Assembly (NCBI GenBank): GCA_020091685.1
Contig: CM034595.1
Coordinates: forward strand, 38,434,618-38,498,617
DNA: 64,000 nucleotides
Direction of reading: 5' to 3'
Source: Lutjanus erythropterus
Lineage: Eukaryota > Chordata > Actinopteri > Lutjaniformes > Lutjanidae
Positions 21,387-32,343 of the stretch are shown here, piece by piece. How positions within the stretch are numbered: position 1 is the stretch's first letter; each line of letters begins with the position of its first letter. Made by a program: the position numbers and the translations under genes. The notes beneath the pieces were generated by a model, which made no database searches, was not told where the DNA came from, and was given only the letters and a program-made list of their open reading frames with translations.

Positions 21387-24300
21387 CTGAGTGGTGGAGA
21401 AACATGAAATGGAAAAATTAGCCAGACACCGCTGAGAAAAATAGATCTGGCTGAGTGTTCTCAGGCATGTCACACTGGTTCAAAAAGGACCTAATGAAAA
21501 CAGTAAAGCCTCCAAAACCATCGCCTGGCAGGCAATAAAGAGGGCACAGAGTAAATAAACAAGGAGGGGAGAGGATTAGACCAGACAGATAAGATGGAGA
21601 CAGACAGGAGGAAAGGAAAAAGTGAGAAGAGAGACTGGCAGAAGATAAAAAAAAGATAAGTAAAAAAACAGAGAGAGGAAAGAAGATAAGAGCTTCAGAT
21701 AAGAGAAGAGAGGAGGGACATGAGCGAGGAGAATCAGACTGAGAGCAAGTCACAGACATAAGAGTCTAGGTTTTTGTTATTTTTAATCCCAGTTGAGTTT
21801 ATACTTTTGATTTGGAAGAAGTTTTAGAAATGCCGACTCTTTGGTTTGCAGTGACAGGAGCAAGAGGAGTTGAGAATAAACATCAACAGAAACAGAAAGA
21901 GCTGAATGAAAAGAGCACATTAACCATGTGGCAGTGCAAAGTTTTAAAGTTGTCAAAAGTGCCTTTTCTTCTGTCCCCTCTGTCCTGTCTATTTCTGTCT
22001 TTATAGCTCACATTTCTTCATTTTAGATACACAGGAAGATTCTCATAGTAGAGTCACCAAAGACCCCTCTGGCACCTTTATGTCATTGCGTACAGTGACA
22101 CACCATTTCCACCTGGTTTTAACATCTGTCTTAGAATGCATCTCCCCGTGTCTCGAATGGCCACTTCTGATTGGATCCACTGTACAATATATGATCAGTA
22201 ATTCCAAAAAAGAACAAATGTACGATCGTTTTGTCATAAACATGACATTTTCCATAAACCCTCAATGAAACCTTGTTTGAGAGCAACCAGTCACATCAAC
22301 ACAGCAATGATCCAGCAGCTGCTAAAGCAGTGACACAGTCTGGAGCTTTTATTTTGACGGGTAAGAACCAAAGTGTTGTGTGATGAGCTGTGATTGACTC
22401 TGTGTAGAGTCACACACAGTTGTCGTCTTATTCAGACATGTGATATGGCGCACATGGCATAGTTTTGCCATTCGGTGAATTAGCCTGGCTCTTTCCCAAG
22501 TTGTTTCTATATGCAAGAGAATTTTTCGCTAAAACACGATCATTTCAAAGTTGCGGTATGATTTTGCTGGCAACACTGATCGGATCTCACTTTTTCCCAA
22601 TTTACAAGAAGGCCCAAATAATTATGAAACAACGTCTACGACAAATATTTAAGGTTTAGAAAGTTTCTCCACACTTAAGAACTCACAAAGTTGAAAGAAT
22701 TTTTAGAAGGACTTTCTACAGTTTCTTTACTGTATTGATAAAATCTGACATGTTTACCATCAATAAAATTATGTCTTCTTTCATATTTAGTGTAAAGGGT
22801 GAAATCATTTTTTAAAAAAAGTGTTCAAACAGCTGCTAAATGTTGGCAGGAAAACACACTTCAGACAGGAGTAGCCACCAGAACAGCGATGGCACAAACT
22901 GTGTCTTTTACAAGAAGAGAATCAACCTAACGTGTTGCATTTAATGCCAAATTTACAAGACAGCATGAATGATCAAGAATTTGCCGTAGGCAGTTCACAA
23001 AGTTTGTTAAGTTTCCCCTCACGCAACAGCTCTCAGAGTTGCACAATTTTTAAAGGGAGTCTGGGGATGAGTGTGTTCACAAACATCTGCTTCTTATCTC
23101 AGCAAATAAGAGAGCCAAAACAAGTCATTCGTATTACAGTGAACCAAATAATGAACTTACAGGACATCGGTTGAGCAGGAGGTGACCCGGGACACATTCG
23201 CGAACACACTGCAAAATGAATGTGGTCACACGTGGCTCAGATTGCTCCCAAATGTGGTCTGAGCGATCGGATCTCAGTGCGTCCTCAGGGGCTAATATTT
23301 AACAAACATCATAAGTCATCATCACATCAAAATTTTAATTTGTCTTTGTTCTATGACAAAATACCTGGAAATCAGCCTCCCAGCTGTACTGGATGGAAAT
23401 GGGATAAAGATCCACGTCACCCTCAAGACGAACTGTTGTAAATTTAATGATTCCTTAACTTTTCTATCGCCACTATCAAGTCAAATTGTTAATTTGTCCA
23501 ACACCCTGATTTTCCCATCAGCCTCAGCTGTACTTTGAATGCTAAGTCACATAGCTTCAAAGGTTGCCTCGTGGTAAGAACCAAAGAATAGTGACTTTTT
23601 CTTTTCATTCTAGTTGTATTCCTGTTTGGGAACGTAATCTCTCCAGATTAGAGTATTAACAAAATGGCTGAAATGAAAATCTTGAAAAAGAACATAAAGA
23701 AGATAAGTGAGAGGACGGGAAGAGCGTTGTGTTTGAAGTAATGATGCTGTCTGGTTGAATCTTTAAAGTTTAATAAAATACAACCAAAGATAATCCATAA
23801 TATGAAAAACTGTGGCCGATGGATAAACCCGTCTTTCCTTTTAAAGGTCATCCTATTACAAAGACTTAAAGTGTGATGTTTCGGTCAGGATGTACAGTCA
23901 TACTGTACTTGTCCGTGTCTTCACAGTGTTCAAATGAAAACATTATAATCTAGCAGCTGGACACTGACAGAGCCGGTCCCAAATGGTGAAGTCACGGCCT
24001 TCATGTGAACCGCCAACATGGATTCCTGGGTCGCGGCTTAGCTTTCAGATTTGTGTAAATGAACGTACTGAAAGGTCTTCGTATCCGGGGGACTCGTAGC
24101 AGATGTGTTTTGGTCATGACTGAGATCATTTGGGATCCTGTATCGCATTATTCTTAAAGTGCTGTGAGGCTTTGAGGACTGATGATTCATCTTCTAGAAG
24201 TTGTTGCATGTTTGTACTGCAGCAGGATCTATGAAACCATTCGGATGTTTACATGCACATTAGTTTGAACAGATGGATGTTTACATGCAACAACTACAAT

Positions 24301-25939
24301 GTTAACACTGTAAAAAATGTATTTCAGTAGTAGTTGAAGTAATGTAATGTTTCGAGTCCTATTGACCTTTCTGCTTTAGTGATACCAGTCTATTTCTGTA
24401 AAGTATAACAGCTAGAAATTACACCAGTTCCTTTAAACTGCTTTTCTTATTTCAGTAAAAGTGCAGCAGTCAGGTTTCTCACATCAAGATATCCCTGTCT
24501 TGAGATACTATTTTCTCTTGGTGATTTAGAAAGAAGGTCTAATGCAAGACTTATTTTGTAATCTAATAATGTATTGTGTTAAGTTTTCATAAACTCGCTG
24601 AATGAAACCAGCTATTGTTAAGTCAGGCTAAGGTTAAGTCATGCTAACATTAACAATTACATAACTGATATTTAACAAACTGAAGTAACACACTAAGATT
24701 ACTATAAAACAACCTACTTTTCCTGAGGCCATACTATTAGGTTGTTAAGGAGCAGCTTTATTACTTTTATATTACTTTTGATTAAAGCAAATAATTGAGT
24801 TGGAAAGCTGGAAACTTTTACATTGACCTGACTTAAATTTAAGTTGCATTAATGCAAACTGGTGATTTGAATGCAATCAGATTATTAACTCTGTCATTAT
24901 TGAGGGTATGAAAAGAGTTAGTTTATTAAAGATTCACATCCCTCATCATCACCCATTTTAGCTTCTCTGCTGTTCTAAAACATCTGTAAATGATGCCTTT
25001 ATTTGCTTCTGTCTATTTCTATATGTATTAACCTGTACATATTGGCTACCTGTCATGCATGTTTACTTGTTTAGTTTTATTTTGTGGCTGATTTCCAGAG
25101 ACTGCTGGTTGCGAGAATAATAAACATTCATCAGTATGCCACATTAAATGGTTTTAGCCCTTTACTGTACAGTCTGTTCTCTCATTGCTCAATTCTAAAA
25201 TAGCAGTATGATGAAATTTGCTGTTGACAACAGGGTGAGTCACCTACAAACACGGGGATGAGGGTGGCAGGATAGAGGTGGAAAATCTGTCTTGATATCA
25301 CCACAAGCACGTCTGTTAGCAAGAGATGATCATCACTTCGAAGATTCTCATTTACAGTTTTCGGTGGAAACACTTTCTCCCGAGGAAACAGGCCAGACAT
25401 CAGCAACCTGCGGGTTCAGTGCTGCATGCAGCTCTTTTGACCATCTCCAGTGGCTTTCATTTATCTTTGTTGTGGGCTTAAAGTGATTTTTATTCCCCAA
25501 TTTTAAAAATGTGTAGTCTATACACCAAATACTTTTTTACATTGCTTATCTCTATGGCTCAGGGGCTTTTACTCTAAATCCTCTAAATATTTTCTCCCCC
25601 AAGTAGCGATGGATGCCAAATCCTTAAAAAAGGAAAACAAATTTATAGTTATGGCTCCAGACAAATATTTTTTTTTGTCTCTTTTTAAGACAAAATTGTC
25701 TCTTTTGAGAGTAGATGTTGCAGACTCCTGAAGTAGGCCCTGAGGTTAAGAACTAATGAGGAGTCACAGGCGGATTTTCAAAAAGAGGGTATTTCTAACC
25801 CAAAAATGAAGGAACAATTTACAAAATAGGCAACAAAAGTTAAAGGGGTCGACTAAAGTTTTGAAACTGATCTGGTGTCGAGGGAGAGTGCTGCAGCCAT
25901 CAGCCTTGAAACGGGCTGCAATGGAATTGCTTTACATTC
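21384..25939. other. Long spacer with few recognisable features
   Basis: 4.5 kb without a supported gene. 21600-21740 is purine-rich. 22140-22190 and 23225-23290 have phrases seen in fish repeats (CTCCCCGTGTCTCGAATGGCC; TGGTCTGAGCGATCGGATCTC). 24307 begins an ACACTGTAAAAAATG-type old repeat extending roughly to 24900. None can be delimited with confidence. Confidence 0.4.
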
Positions 25940-26456
25940 AGTGCTAAGAAAAAACTTGTGGAAGCTCCTTTTCTGTCTGTGATTGGTTATGGTGGCATAC
26001 TGTACATGCATGCAGCCTGCAGTCCCTCACTCACCACTGCATTCTTGGACGTCGCTGACCACTTACAGACAACAGCACTGGTATCTTTTCATCTATAAAG
26101 CGATATTGGGGAAGCTTCCAGCCCACCTCTGCACCCTTCTCTATGTCAGCTCTGGTTGTCACCGGCTACGTTCCTCCAAGTGGTCACTTCATAATGTACC
26201 CAGGGTTTTAACTGATCTGGGGAAAACGTCATTTTCCTACTCTGCACCATGGGCTTGGAATAATCTACAAAAAGATTTTAAATGAGATAAACTCGTATTT
26301 TGGGAGGCCTCTATGTTTTAATAGCTGTTGTTTTATTGTAGATTTTTGTTTAAAACGTTGTATAATATGTGTGATTGGCTGCTACCTTGGCCAGGTCTCT
26401 CTTGTAAAAGAGATTTTGAATCTCAGTGGGACATCCTGGTTAAAAATAAAACATAA
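25940..26456 (+). mobile_element. L1-type LINE, 5'-truncated 3' end
   Basis: The decayed reading frame gives KKLVEAPFLSVIGYGG-like sequence at about 25946 and, after a frame change, QHWYLFIYKAILGKLPAHL and SFSYSAPWAWNNLQKDFK ending at 26285. This is the C-terminal tail of the ORF2 polyprotein (after the reverse transcriptase) of fish LINEs. The 3' untranslated end has CTTGGCCAGGTCTCTCTTGT, AAAGAGATTTTGAATCTC, GGACATCCTGGTTAAAAATA and an A-rich tail, a signature 3' end of these elements. Only about 500 bp remain, as expected for target-primed, 5'-truncated insertion; the frame is broken, so it is inactive. Confidence 0.8.
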
Positions 26457-26979
26457 ATCCTCAATTGCAAACCGTCAGAATACATTCAACAAAACTGTTG
26501 TGCCACTGACAGGCTCAGATTGTTATTCTAAGTGTTCATGCTCTCGCTAAACTAACCAGACTCCATTTACAGAAGGAGTCATTTTATCACTGTAAAACAT
26601 ACTTCATTCAATGTCAACAGAAACAAGATAAAACTCAACAAAACCATCTTCGCTTGTCTTTCCACCATTCAAACAATCACCAGCTCTGGTTTGGTTGAAA
26701 TAAGCTTCAATTCATCGAGGCAAATGTGAAATATTCTTCCTCTACACGCCGTTTCTCTCCACTGCTTCTCTGCACTGTAAAAGTCATACAGGAATTTAAT
26801 GCAAGCAACTAATCTTTTCTCATTAACTTTAGTAAACTAAAAAGTAAACTCAAATTTTTAATTTCAATCTTTTCAGCAATTTCCAGAGCACTTAAGTACT
26901 TGAGTTCCTCCAACCTGAAATGTTTTGACTAGAAATGATGAGAAGAATGACTTTACTGTACAGTTTGATTAACTCATTA
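26457..26979. other. Spacer
   Basis: Short interval between the LINE tail and the Tc1 relic. CACTGTAAAAGTC near 26774 resembles the ACACTGTAAA-type repeat end; otherwise nothing recognised. Confidence 0.45.
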
Positions 26980-27664
26980 CACTCATGTGTAGCCTTAAAA
27001 AAAACACTTATCAGTGAGGCTGCTTGGAAAAAAGGCTTCAGTTTGCTAGAGAGCATAAAGATTGGACTCTGGAGCGATGGAAAAAGGTCATGTGGTCTGA
27101 TGAGTCCAGATTTACCCTGTTCCAGAGTGATGGGGGCATCAGGGTAAGAAGAGAGGCAGATGAAGTGATGCTCCCATCATGCCTAGTGCCTACAGCACAG
27201 TGTGTTATGATCTGAGGTTGCTTCAGTTGCTCAGGTCGACGTTCAGCAACATTATGAGTCCAAACAATGAGGTCAGCTCACTACCTGAATATACTGAATG
27301 AGCAGGTTTTTACATCAATGGATTTTTTTCTTCCCTGATGACACGGACAGATTCCAAGATAACAATGTCAGGATTCATCAGGCTCAGATAGTGAAAGAGG
27401 TTCAGGGAGCGTGAGACATCATTTTCACACATGGACTGTCCACCACAGAGTCCAGATCTGAACCCCACTGAGAATCTTTGGGATGTGCTGGAGAAGACTT
27501 TACGTAGCGGTCCGACTCTCCCATCATCAATACAAGATCTTAGTGAAAAATGAATGCAACTCTGGACAGAAATAAATGTTGCCACATTGCATAACCTTAT
27601 CGAAACGATGCCATGGCGAATGCGTGCCGTAATCAAAGCTACTGGCGCTCCAACGAAATATTAG
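26980..27664 (+). pseudogene. Tc1/mariner transposase relic, C-terminal part
   Basis: The catalytic half of a Tc1-like DDE transposase is readable in three frames. CVALKKTLISEAAWKK (from about 26986) shifts frame in an A-run near 27025 into RLQFAREHKDWTLERWKKVM and WSDESRFTLFQSDGG. After stops the frame resumes at [16 protein letters not shown], then [19 protein letters not shown], and ends in RMRAVIKATGAPTKY and TAG at 27662. The first catalytic Asp is present (codon 27099-27101). The second catalytic position reads Asn (27361-27363) where family members have Asp. The Glu is present (27470-27472). There is an apparent 2-bp deletion before that Glu, plus several stops. The DNA-binding N-terminal half is missing. 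Clearly dead. Confidence 0.88.
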
Positions 27665-28360
27665 AGTGTATGACTTTTTTTGGTGTATTAGTCTGGAACA
27701 AAGTTGAGTACGGACCAACCACAAGTCCCATCCTCTGAGCTTCACTGCTCGAATGGCTAAAAATGACTGATGACTAATGTTACCTGAATCCTTTCTGTAT
27801 ATTTTCCTCTTCCTTTTCAAACAGCCCATCATACAGTATGATGTGAGTTTTAGAAGCACCCTTCCGAAAGATAAACTCAACAACATCGAAAGTGTGTAGC
27901 AGATCATTTATCGTTGTACCTAGATGTCACGCAGCCTGTTTACTTCAAGGTTGAACATTTTCAGTTACTGCACAAACATGGAGCAGCTCTAAGTGTTCTT
28001 CACATGAGCAATTCATTCGAAATGCATTTCCACTTGATTGCATAACAACGGATAATTTTTGCAGTGTTCTCAGCCATCGTGACCTCTTACCCTCCCGGAC
28101 ACATTAGTAATCTTCAAGAGTGTTGTGTGCTGAATATTCAGGCTGAGAGACAATAGTGGGGGTCACTGAGTTCATGTTTCTTTCTGTGAACTCTGCTCAG
28201 TTTGACTGGCTGAGCCTGTTGCTCATCCCAGAGCTGCGTGATGCACAAACATGAGCTCTAGGAAATACAAATAGCATGTAGATGTTTTGGAGACACTTAA
28301 GTCTTGTTTTTGGTGAGAGTATGATTATTATCAGAATTTCAAAAAGATGAATATTTGATA
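27665..28360. other. Spacer
   Basis: No inverted-repeat end matching the Tc1 relic was recognised downstream, and no gene. The 126-codon minus-strand frame at 27527-27907 is partly the antisense of the transposase relic. Confidence 0.5.
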
Positions 28361-28420
28361 CACTCCATGGTCAAAAGTATGTGGACACCTGTACGTCACA
28401 CTATGTGCAACAGCTGAACA
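28361..28420 (+). mobile_element. Tc1-like terminal fragment
   Basis: CTCCATGGTCAAAAGTATGTGG followed by ACACCTGTACGTCACAC is the terminal sequence style of another Tc1-like fish family (tggtcaaaagta-tggacacc). Only the end is present. A weaker echo (AAAAGTATATGGACATGTG) lies at 29648. It probably does not belong to the transposase relic at 26980, which is 700 bp away. Confidence 0.5.
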
Positions 28421-28424
28421 TATG

Positions 28425-28560
28425 CAGTGGTGTAAGTACTCATATATGTTAGTGACACCGCTCTGTAAAAATACAGTACTTTGTTAGACGAAAAGGTCCT
28501 ACATTCAAGATTATGCATAAGTTAAAGTACAAAGGTATTATTTATATGTTTAAAGGGGTA
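28425..28560. mobile_element. Family B repeat end
   Basis: GCAGTGGTGTAAGTACTCAT, TGTAAAAATACAGTACTTTG, AAAAGGTCCTACATTCAAGA and AAGTTAAAGTACAAAGGTATTA follow the order of the family B consensus (CAGTGGTGGAAG..., TGTAAAAATACT..., AAAGTCCTGCATTCAA, AAAAGTACAAAAGTATTA). Confidence 0.6.
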
Positions 28561-30050
28561 AGATGTAGCAACATGCAATCTATGGTTGAAGCGAGTTGCT
28601 TCTTCCAGGGAAGCTGCAGGAACGCTGCAGAAACACTGCAGGAACACAAGACCAGTGCAGCATAATAAACTGACAAAAACAAGCGACGACGAGTCCTTCA
28701 CGGTAAGTTGATCAGCTCCCTAGAAGCATCACTTGTCTGTTGATGAAACGTTAAGTCCATTATCCTGAAAACAAAAGCCCACTGCTCTGAAAATACACAC
28801 TCAGGACTTTGAGTTTAGCGACAGCCTGTCTCACTGTCTGCCAAACTCCTTTAACATTTTGCTCAATTAACCGTTATAAACATCTACGCCTTCTACAAGA
28901 CTATTGATGAGTTCTTACAATCATAAACAGACACATACTCATTCGGTGAACATTCGGCATTAATTTGAAATTTAGTTAATGTGAAACAGGCAAACAAAAA
29001 GTTATTCCAGCCTGGGATAGAAATTTCCAAGGTAGATGCAGTGTCTGGAGTGTTGTTGTCAGAGTAGCAAGTATTTCAGTGTAACATGTTTCCTTGATCT
29101 CCGATGATATGTTGCGGTCATTTTATGATTTATTACAGTAAATATATTACCGATATCTCCTTTAAGCCCATTTCTGCCAATGTGATGAAGAACAAGATCC
29201 TATCAGTTATTATTTTACTTTTATGTAACCAGGCAAATGATTAAAGACTGGCAGAGGGTGCTGGGAGTTTGGGGTTTCTAATATCATATCAAGGGATTTT
29301 CTTGATTTCTCGTATTGCACATTATTACTGTAACCTCTGGTGTTATGCATATAGATGTTCTGTCTTTTTAGTATGCTTGTTTTTGTTGTTTAGTCTTTTA
29401 GACTTTTTTTTCCTGTGGATCCCACATTGTATTCATCTTGTTCTTACTGTAAAACTGAAAAATAAGAAATATATTATCGAAAAAATGATTCTTGCCTGGC
29501 AGAAGGAAAGCTCCTCTTGGGGAATGGGGGTAAAGAAACAAGACAGAATTTCTTGACCCGACTTAGTATCTTAAAGTAATGAGTTAGCATCTAAAATAAA
29601 CTCAAAATACTGATTTACAATCGCAAAGTAACTGGAAATCTATTAAGCAAAAGTATATGGACATGTGTCACATGAAAATAACATGATAGTTAACACTGAA
29701 CCAGCACTTTAGAAATGCTCCAAAGAGCTTTTTTCTTGCAAACACATTCAGCCCTCATGCTCTCTGTGAGACATTACATAGAAATATATGATACATATGA
29801 AAGAGCACATGTCCTCAGCAGTACAGTGAAGTGGCTCTTAATCTTGGAAAATTAATTATGGCATGAAAACAATGTCTTGCACCCAGTGAACTGCTGTTCA
29901 TAAAGCTTTGCTTCAACAGGGGGCGCCAAACTGCAGCTATTGATTAGGCTGAATGAAAAGTCCTGCAGGCTGACATCAGTTTACAAAAAAAGACGAAAAA
30001 CTATTTCTGTCATTGCAGTTGAATCTGTGCTCTATAATAATAACAAAATT
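28561..30050. other. Spacer with a small tandem repeat and an exon-like segment
   Basis: 28616-28648 holds three imperfect 11-bp units (GCTGCAGGAAC, GCTGCAGAAAC, ACTGCAGGAAC). A segment from about 28611 to 28702 is preceded by TTCTTCCAG and followed by GTAAGT and is open in one frame, but shows no domain; see findings. The rest, up to 30050, has no recognised feature besides AACAGGGGGCGCCAAACTG at about 29917 (CTCF-like core). Confidence 0.4.
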
Positions 30051-30360
30051 ATACTTTTAAAGCAATAACTTGAATAACAGCAGCATCAGTAGCTCTGAGG
30101 ATGGTGTCCGTCCTGCCATGGACAAGAGCCCTGTTTCCTGTGTTTTTTCCTCCAAACTCTGGCCTGGCTCTGCTTGTTTGTTGTCATTTTTCCCGTGGCA
30201 TTTCCCTGACCCCGGAGCCAAGCTGCTGACCGCTGGACTACCCAGCTGTACGAGCAGGACGGTGTCAGCGGAAGGCAGCGGGACGTCCATCTGACTGCTG
30301 CAATTCTCCTCTGAAAACCCCATCGCATAAGCTTCTTATGCAAAGCAGAAAACACTGTGT
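30051..30360. other. GC-rich unique block, nature unknown
   Basis: Open on both strands (74 codons + at 30070-30294; 88 and 89 codons - at 30057-30355) and more GC-rich than the flanks. No domain is recognisable in any frame. It could be conserved regulatory DNA or an exon of an unknown gene; neither is demonstrated. Confidence 0.25.
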
Positions 30361-30410
30361 AATCTCCCTCTGTGTCGCTCCCTCTCTCTCTGTCTGAGCT
30401 GATGTCAACA

Positions 30411-30428
30411 CTACTACTACTACTACTA
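30411..30428. repeat. (CTA)6 trinucleotide repeat
   Basis: Short pure CTA array. Confidence 0.9.
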
Positions 30429-30886
30429 GTTACTTCATTACTCTCAGGTCTCCCTCATTCTCCTTCTACTTCATTAACAAGTCCTCTGGTGTTATGGTTA
30501 GTGACACAAGACTTAAATCACAAAATATAATGTGTACCTGCCCTCTTCTCCCTCAGCACATCATTTACATTTACGTTCATTCACATTTATTATACCTGAG
30601 ACCAAGATAAAGCCCCTGCCTCACTTTGATGGGGTCACCCACAAGGAGGAGGAGGAGAATGAGGAGATTCCTGTCTGAATTTGCAGAGTATTGTGTTTTC
30701 CTTCTGAAGTGTATTGCAGCTGCATAATGAGAGCAAGTGTCGTTTTGTGAGTCAGCTGTCCACTCCCCGCTGTGTGCTGCTGTTTTCCATATGTCGTATT
30801 ACTTCAGACTACGACAGGACAGTCCAGACAGTGTGGCGTCTCTGTGAGATGACCACACACCACATTTGGACATATGTCCACTGGAT
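30429..30886. other. Spacer
   Basis: Contains a short (GGA)3 run near 30641; nothing else recognised. Confidence 0.45.
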
Positions 30887-31616
30887 ATTCAGAATCAGAG
30901 GTTTATTGCCAAGTAGGTTTAGTAGGTGGAATACTGGTGCATCAATAAATATAATATGAGAAAATACAAAGAAATATCAAAGCAAGTCAGGAAGCAGAAA
31001 TAGAAAAAAATGGAAAAAAAAGGAAAGCAGTATACAATTCAAGCTGTATTAGGGTAGAATCAGTAGGATTGAAGTGTTTGTAAACGCACCAGAAAGATGT
31101 TTCACTGTTGCATCTCATTCCCAGGACGTCAAATACTGACGTTTTAGGTTGGTAAATCATCCAGAGCAGCAAAATAATACAGAGATTAATACAGACAGAG
31201 GGCTGCAGGGTCTCTGCAGATACAGACACCACCTCATACTTTCTTTAGGAAAACGCTGCAGATTATACCTTTAAAGAATATTTGCAATATGCAAGATAGA
31301 GTCCACGAGATGTGTGTTAATGTAACACACTGAGTCAGGTGTGTAGACTTTGAATGTAACACGTAGAAGGTGGAGGGGGTATGAGAGTCAGTGTCAGTGG
31401 GGGTCATGGACTTTATTGATGAAGCCGGCTGCAGATGGAAAGAAACTGTTCCTACGGTGTTTGGTTTTGGTCCTGATGGACTACAGCTTCCTGTCAGAGG
31501 GGCGTGTCTCAGAGAGCTTGTGTCCCAGGTGGGAGGGGTTGACCACTATACCTGCAGGGTCCTGGAGGGATGGCAGATTGCACCTTCTCAGCATTTCATC
31601 TCTTCAGAAACTTTGT
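30887..31616. mobile_element. Interspersed repeat (TCAGAATCAG...TTTATTGCCAAGTA type)
   Basis: Begins ATTCAGAATCAGAGGTTTAT and TTGCCAAGTAGGTTTAG. Further in are GGAAAGAAACTGTTCCTACG, TTTTGGTCCTGATGGACTAC, GCTTCCTGTCAGAGGGGCGT, CAGAGAGCTTGTGTCCCAGG and GGTCCTGGAGGGATGGCAG. All of these are words of a widespread fish repeat that carries this order. The ORFs at 31350-31778 and 31391-31633 are within it and are not genes. About 730 bp; class unresolved. Confidence 0.65.
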
Positions 31617-31618
31617 TT

Positions 31619-32343
31619 CCAGTGGTGGAGTAACTCAAGTACTGTGCTTAAGTACAATTTTACAGTACTGCTAACATTTTATATCACACTGCATTTCAGA
31701 GGGAGATATGGTACTTTTTATTCCACTACAGTTGCTTGGCAGATTAAGATTTCCCACAAAAAAATGATAAGCTTATGAAATATGATAGACTAAACCCCTT
31801 GTTTGCAACCTTTGTGACTTGTGGCCTGTGGCTGGTTGTGGCCCTTCATCGTGTTTCAGATGCCTTTGCGTTGCTGAGCAGTTCGACCAAAGAGGAATTT
31901 CCCCTCTAAAATTCTTACATGGTTTCATTTCGATAACCGTTTGAGGTACAGAGGTAAAATGATCCGTTATTTTTGCAAATAAATCAAAGATTAGAGAGTG
32001 CAGATAATAAAAACAAGATTTGAGTATCAAAACTTTGTTTTTTCTTCTTCTCTCTCCCATTAGTAATCTCACACCCCCTCAGGTTGATCTGGTGACCCTT
32101 TGGAACAGTCCAACCCCCTGGACTGAACCACCAGGCCAAACTAACTGTACATAAAAGAGTTCATACTAGCTCCATCTGGAGCAGCTACTTATGCATCAGT
32201 ATTAACAATATAACACTGAATCATATATCAGTTACAGGAAACATTTTACTGCACACTTTTACTTTTGATACTTTAAGTAATACTTGGATGCAGACCTTTT
32301 ACTTATAATGGAGGTTTTCTACATTGTGGTATTAGTCCTTTCA
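31619..32343. mobile_element. Family B repeat, long copy containing a nested element
   Basis: The left part has CCAGTGGTGGAGTAACTCAAG, GTACTGTGCTTAAGTACAA and CAGAGGGAGATATGGTACTT. The right part has ACTAGCTCCATCTGGAGCAGC, ATGCATCAGTATTAACAAT, ACTTTTGATACTTTAAGTAA and TTATAATGGAGGTTTTCTAC, ending TTGTGGTATTAGTCC. The two parts are the halves of one element; 31795-32138 is foreign to it. Confidence 0.65.
31795..32138. mobile_element. Nested GGTTCCCAACCTTT-type short element
   Basis: TTGTTTGCAACCTTTGTGAC, GGCCCTTCATCGTG, TGAGCAGTTCGACCAAAGAG, TTTCATTTCGATAACCG, TCAAAACTTTGTTTTTTC, CTCTCCCATTAGTAATCTCA and CCTCAGGTTGATCTGGTGAC follow the order of a fish repeat whose ends read GGTTCCCAACC...GGTTGGGAACC. 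Both extreme ends are worn. It interrupts the family B copy. Confidence 0.55.

Noticed and set aside
27665..28420. Terminal fragment at 28361 as the inverted end of the Tc1 relic at 26980
   Set aside because: Distance after the stop codon is too great for a compact Tc1 element and the end sequence belongs to a different-looking family.
31350..31778. 142-codon + strand ORF
   Set aside because: Lies inside an interspersed repeat (30887-31616) and the start of a family B copy; it is a frame through repeat DNA, not a host gene.
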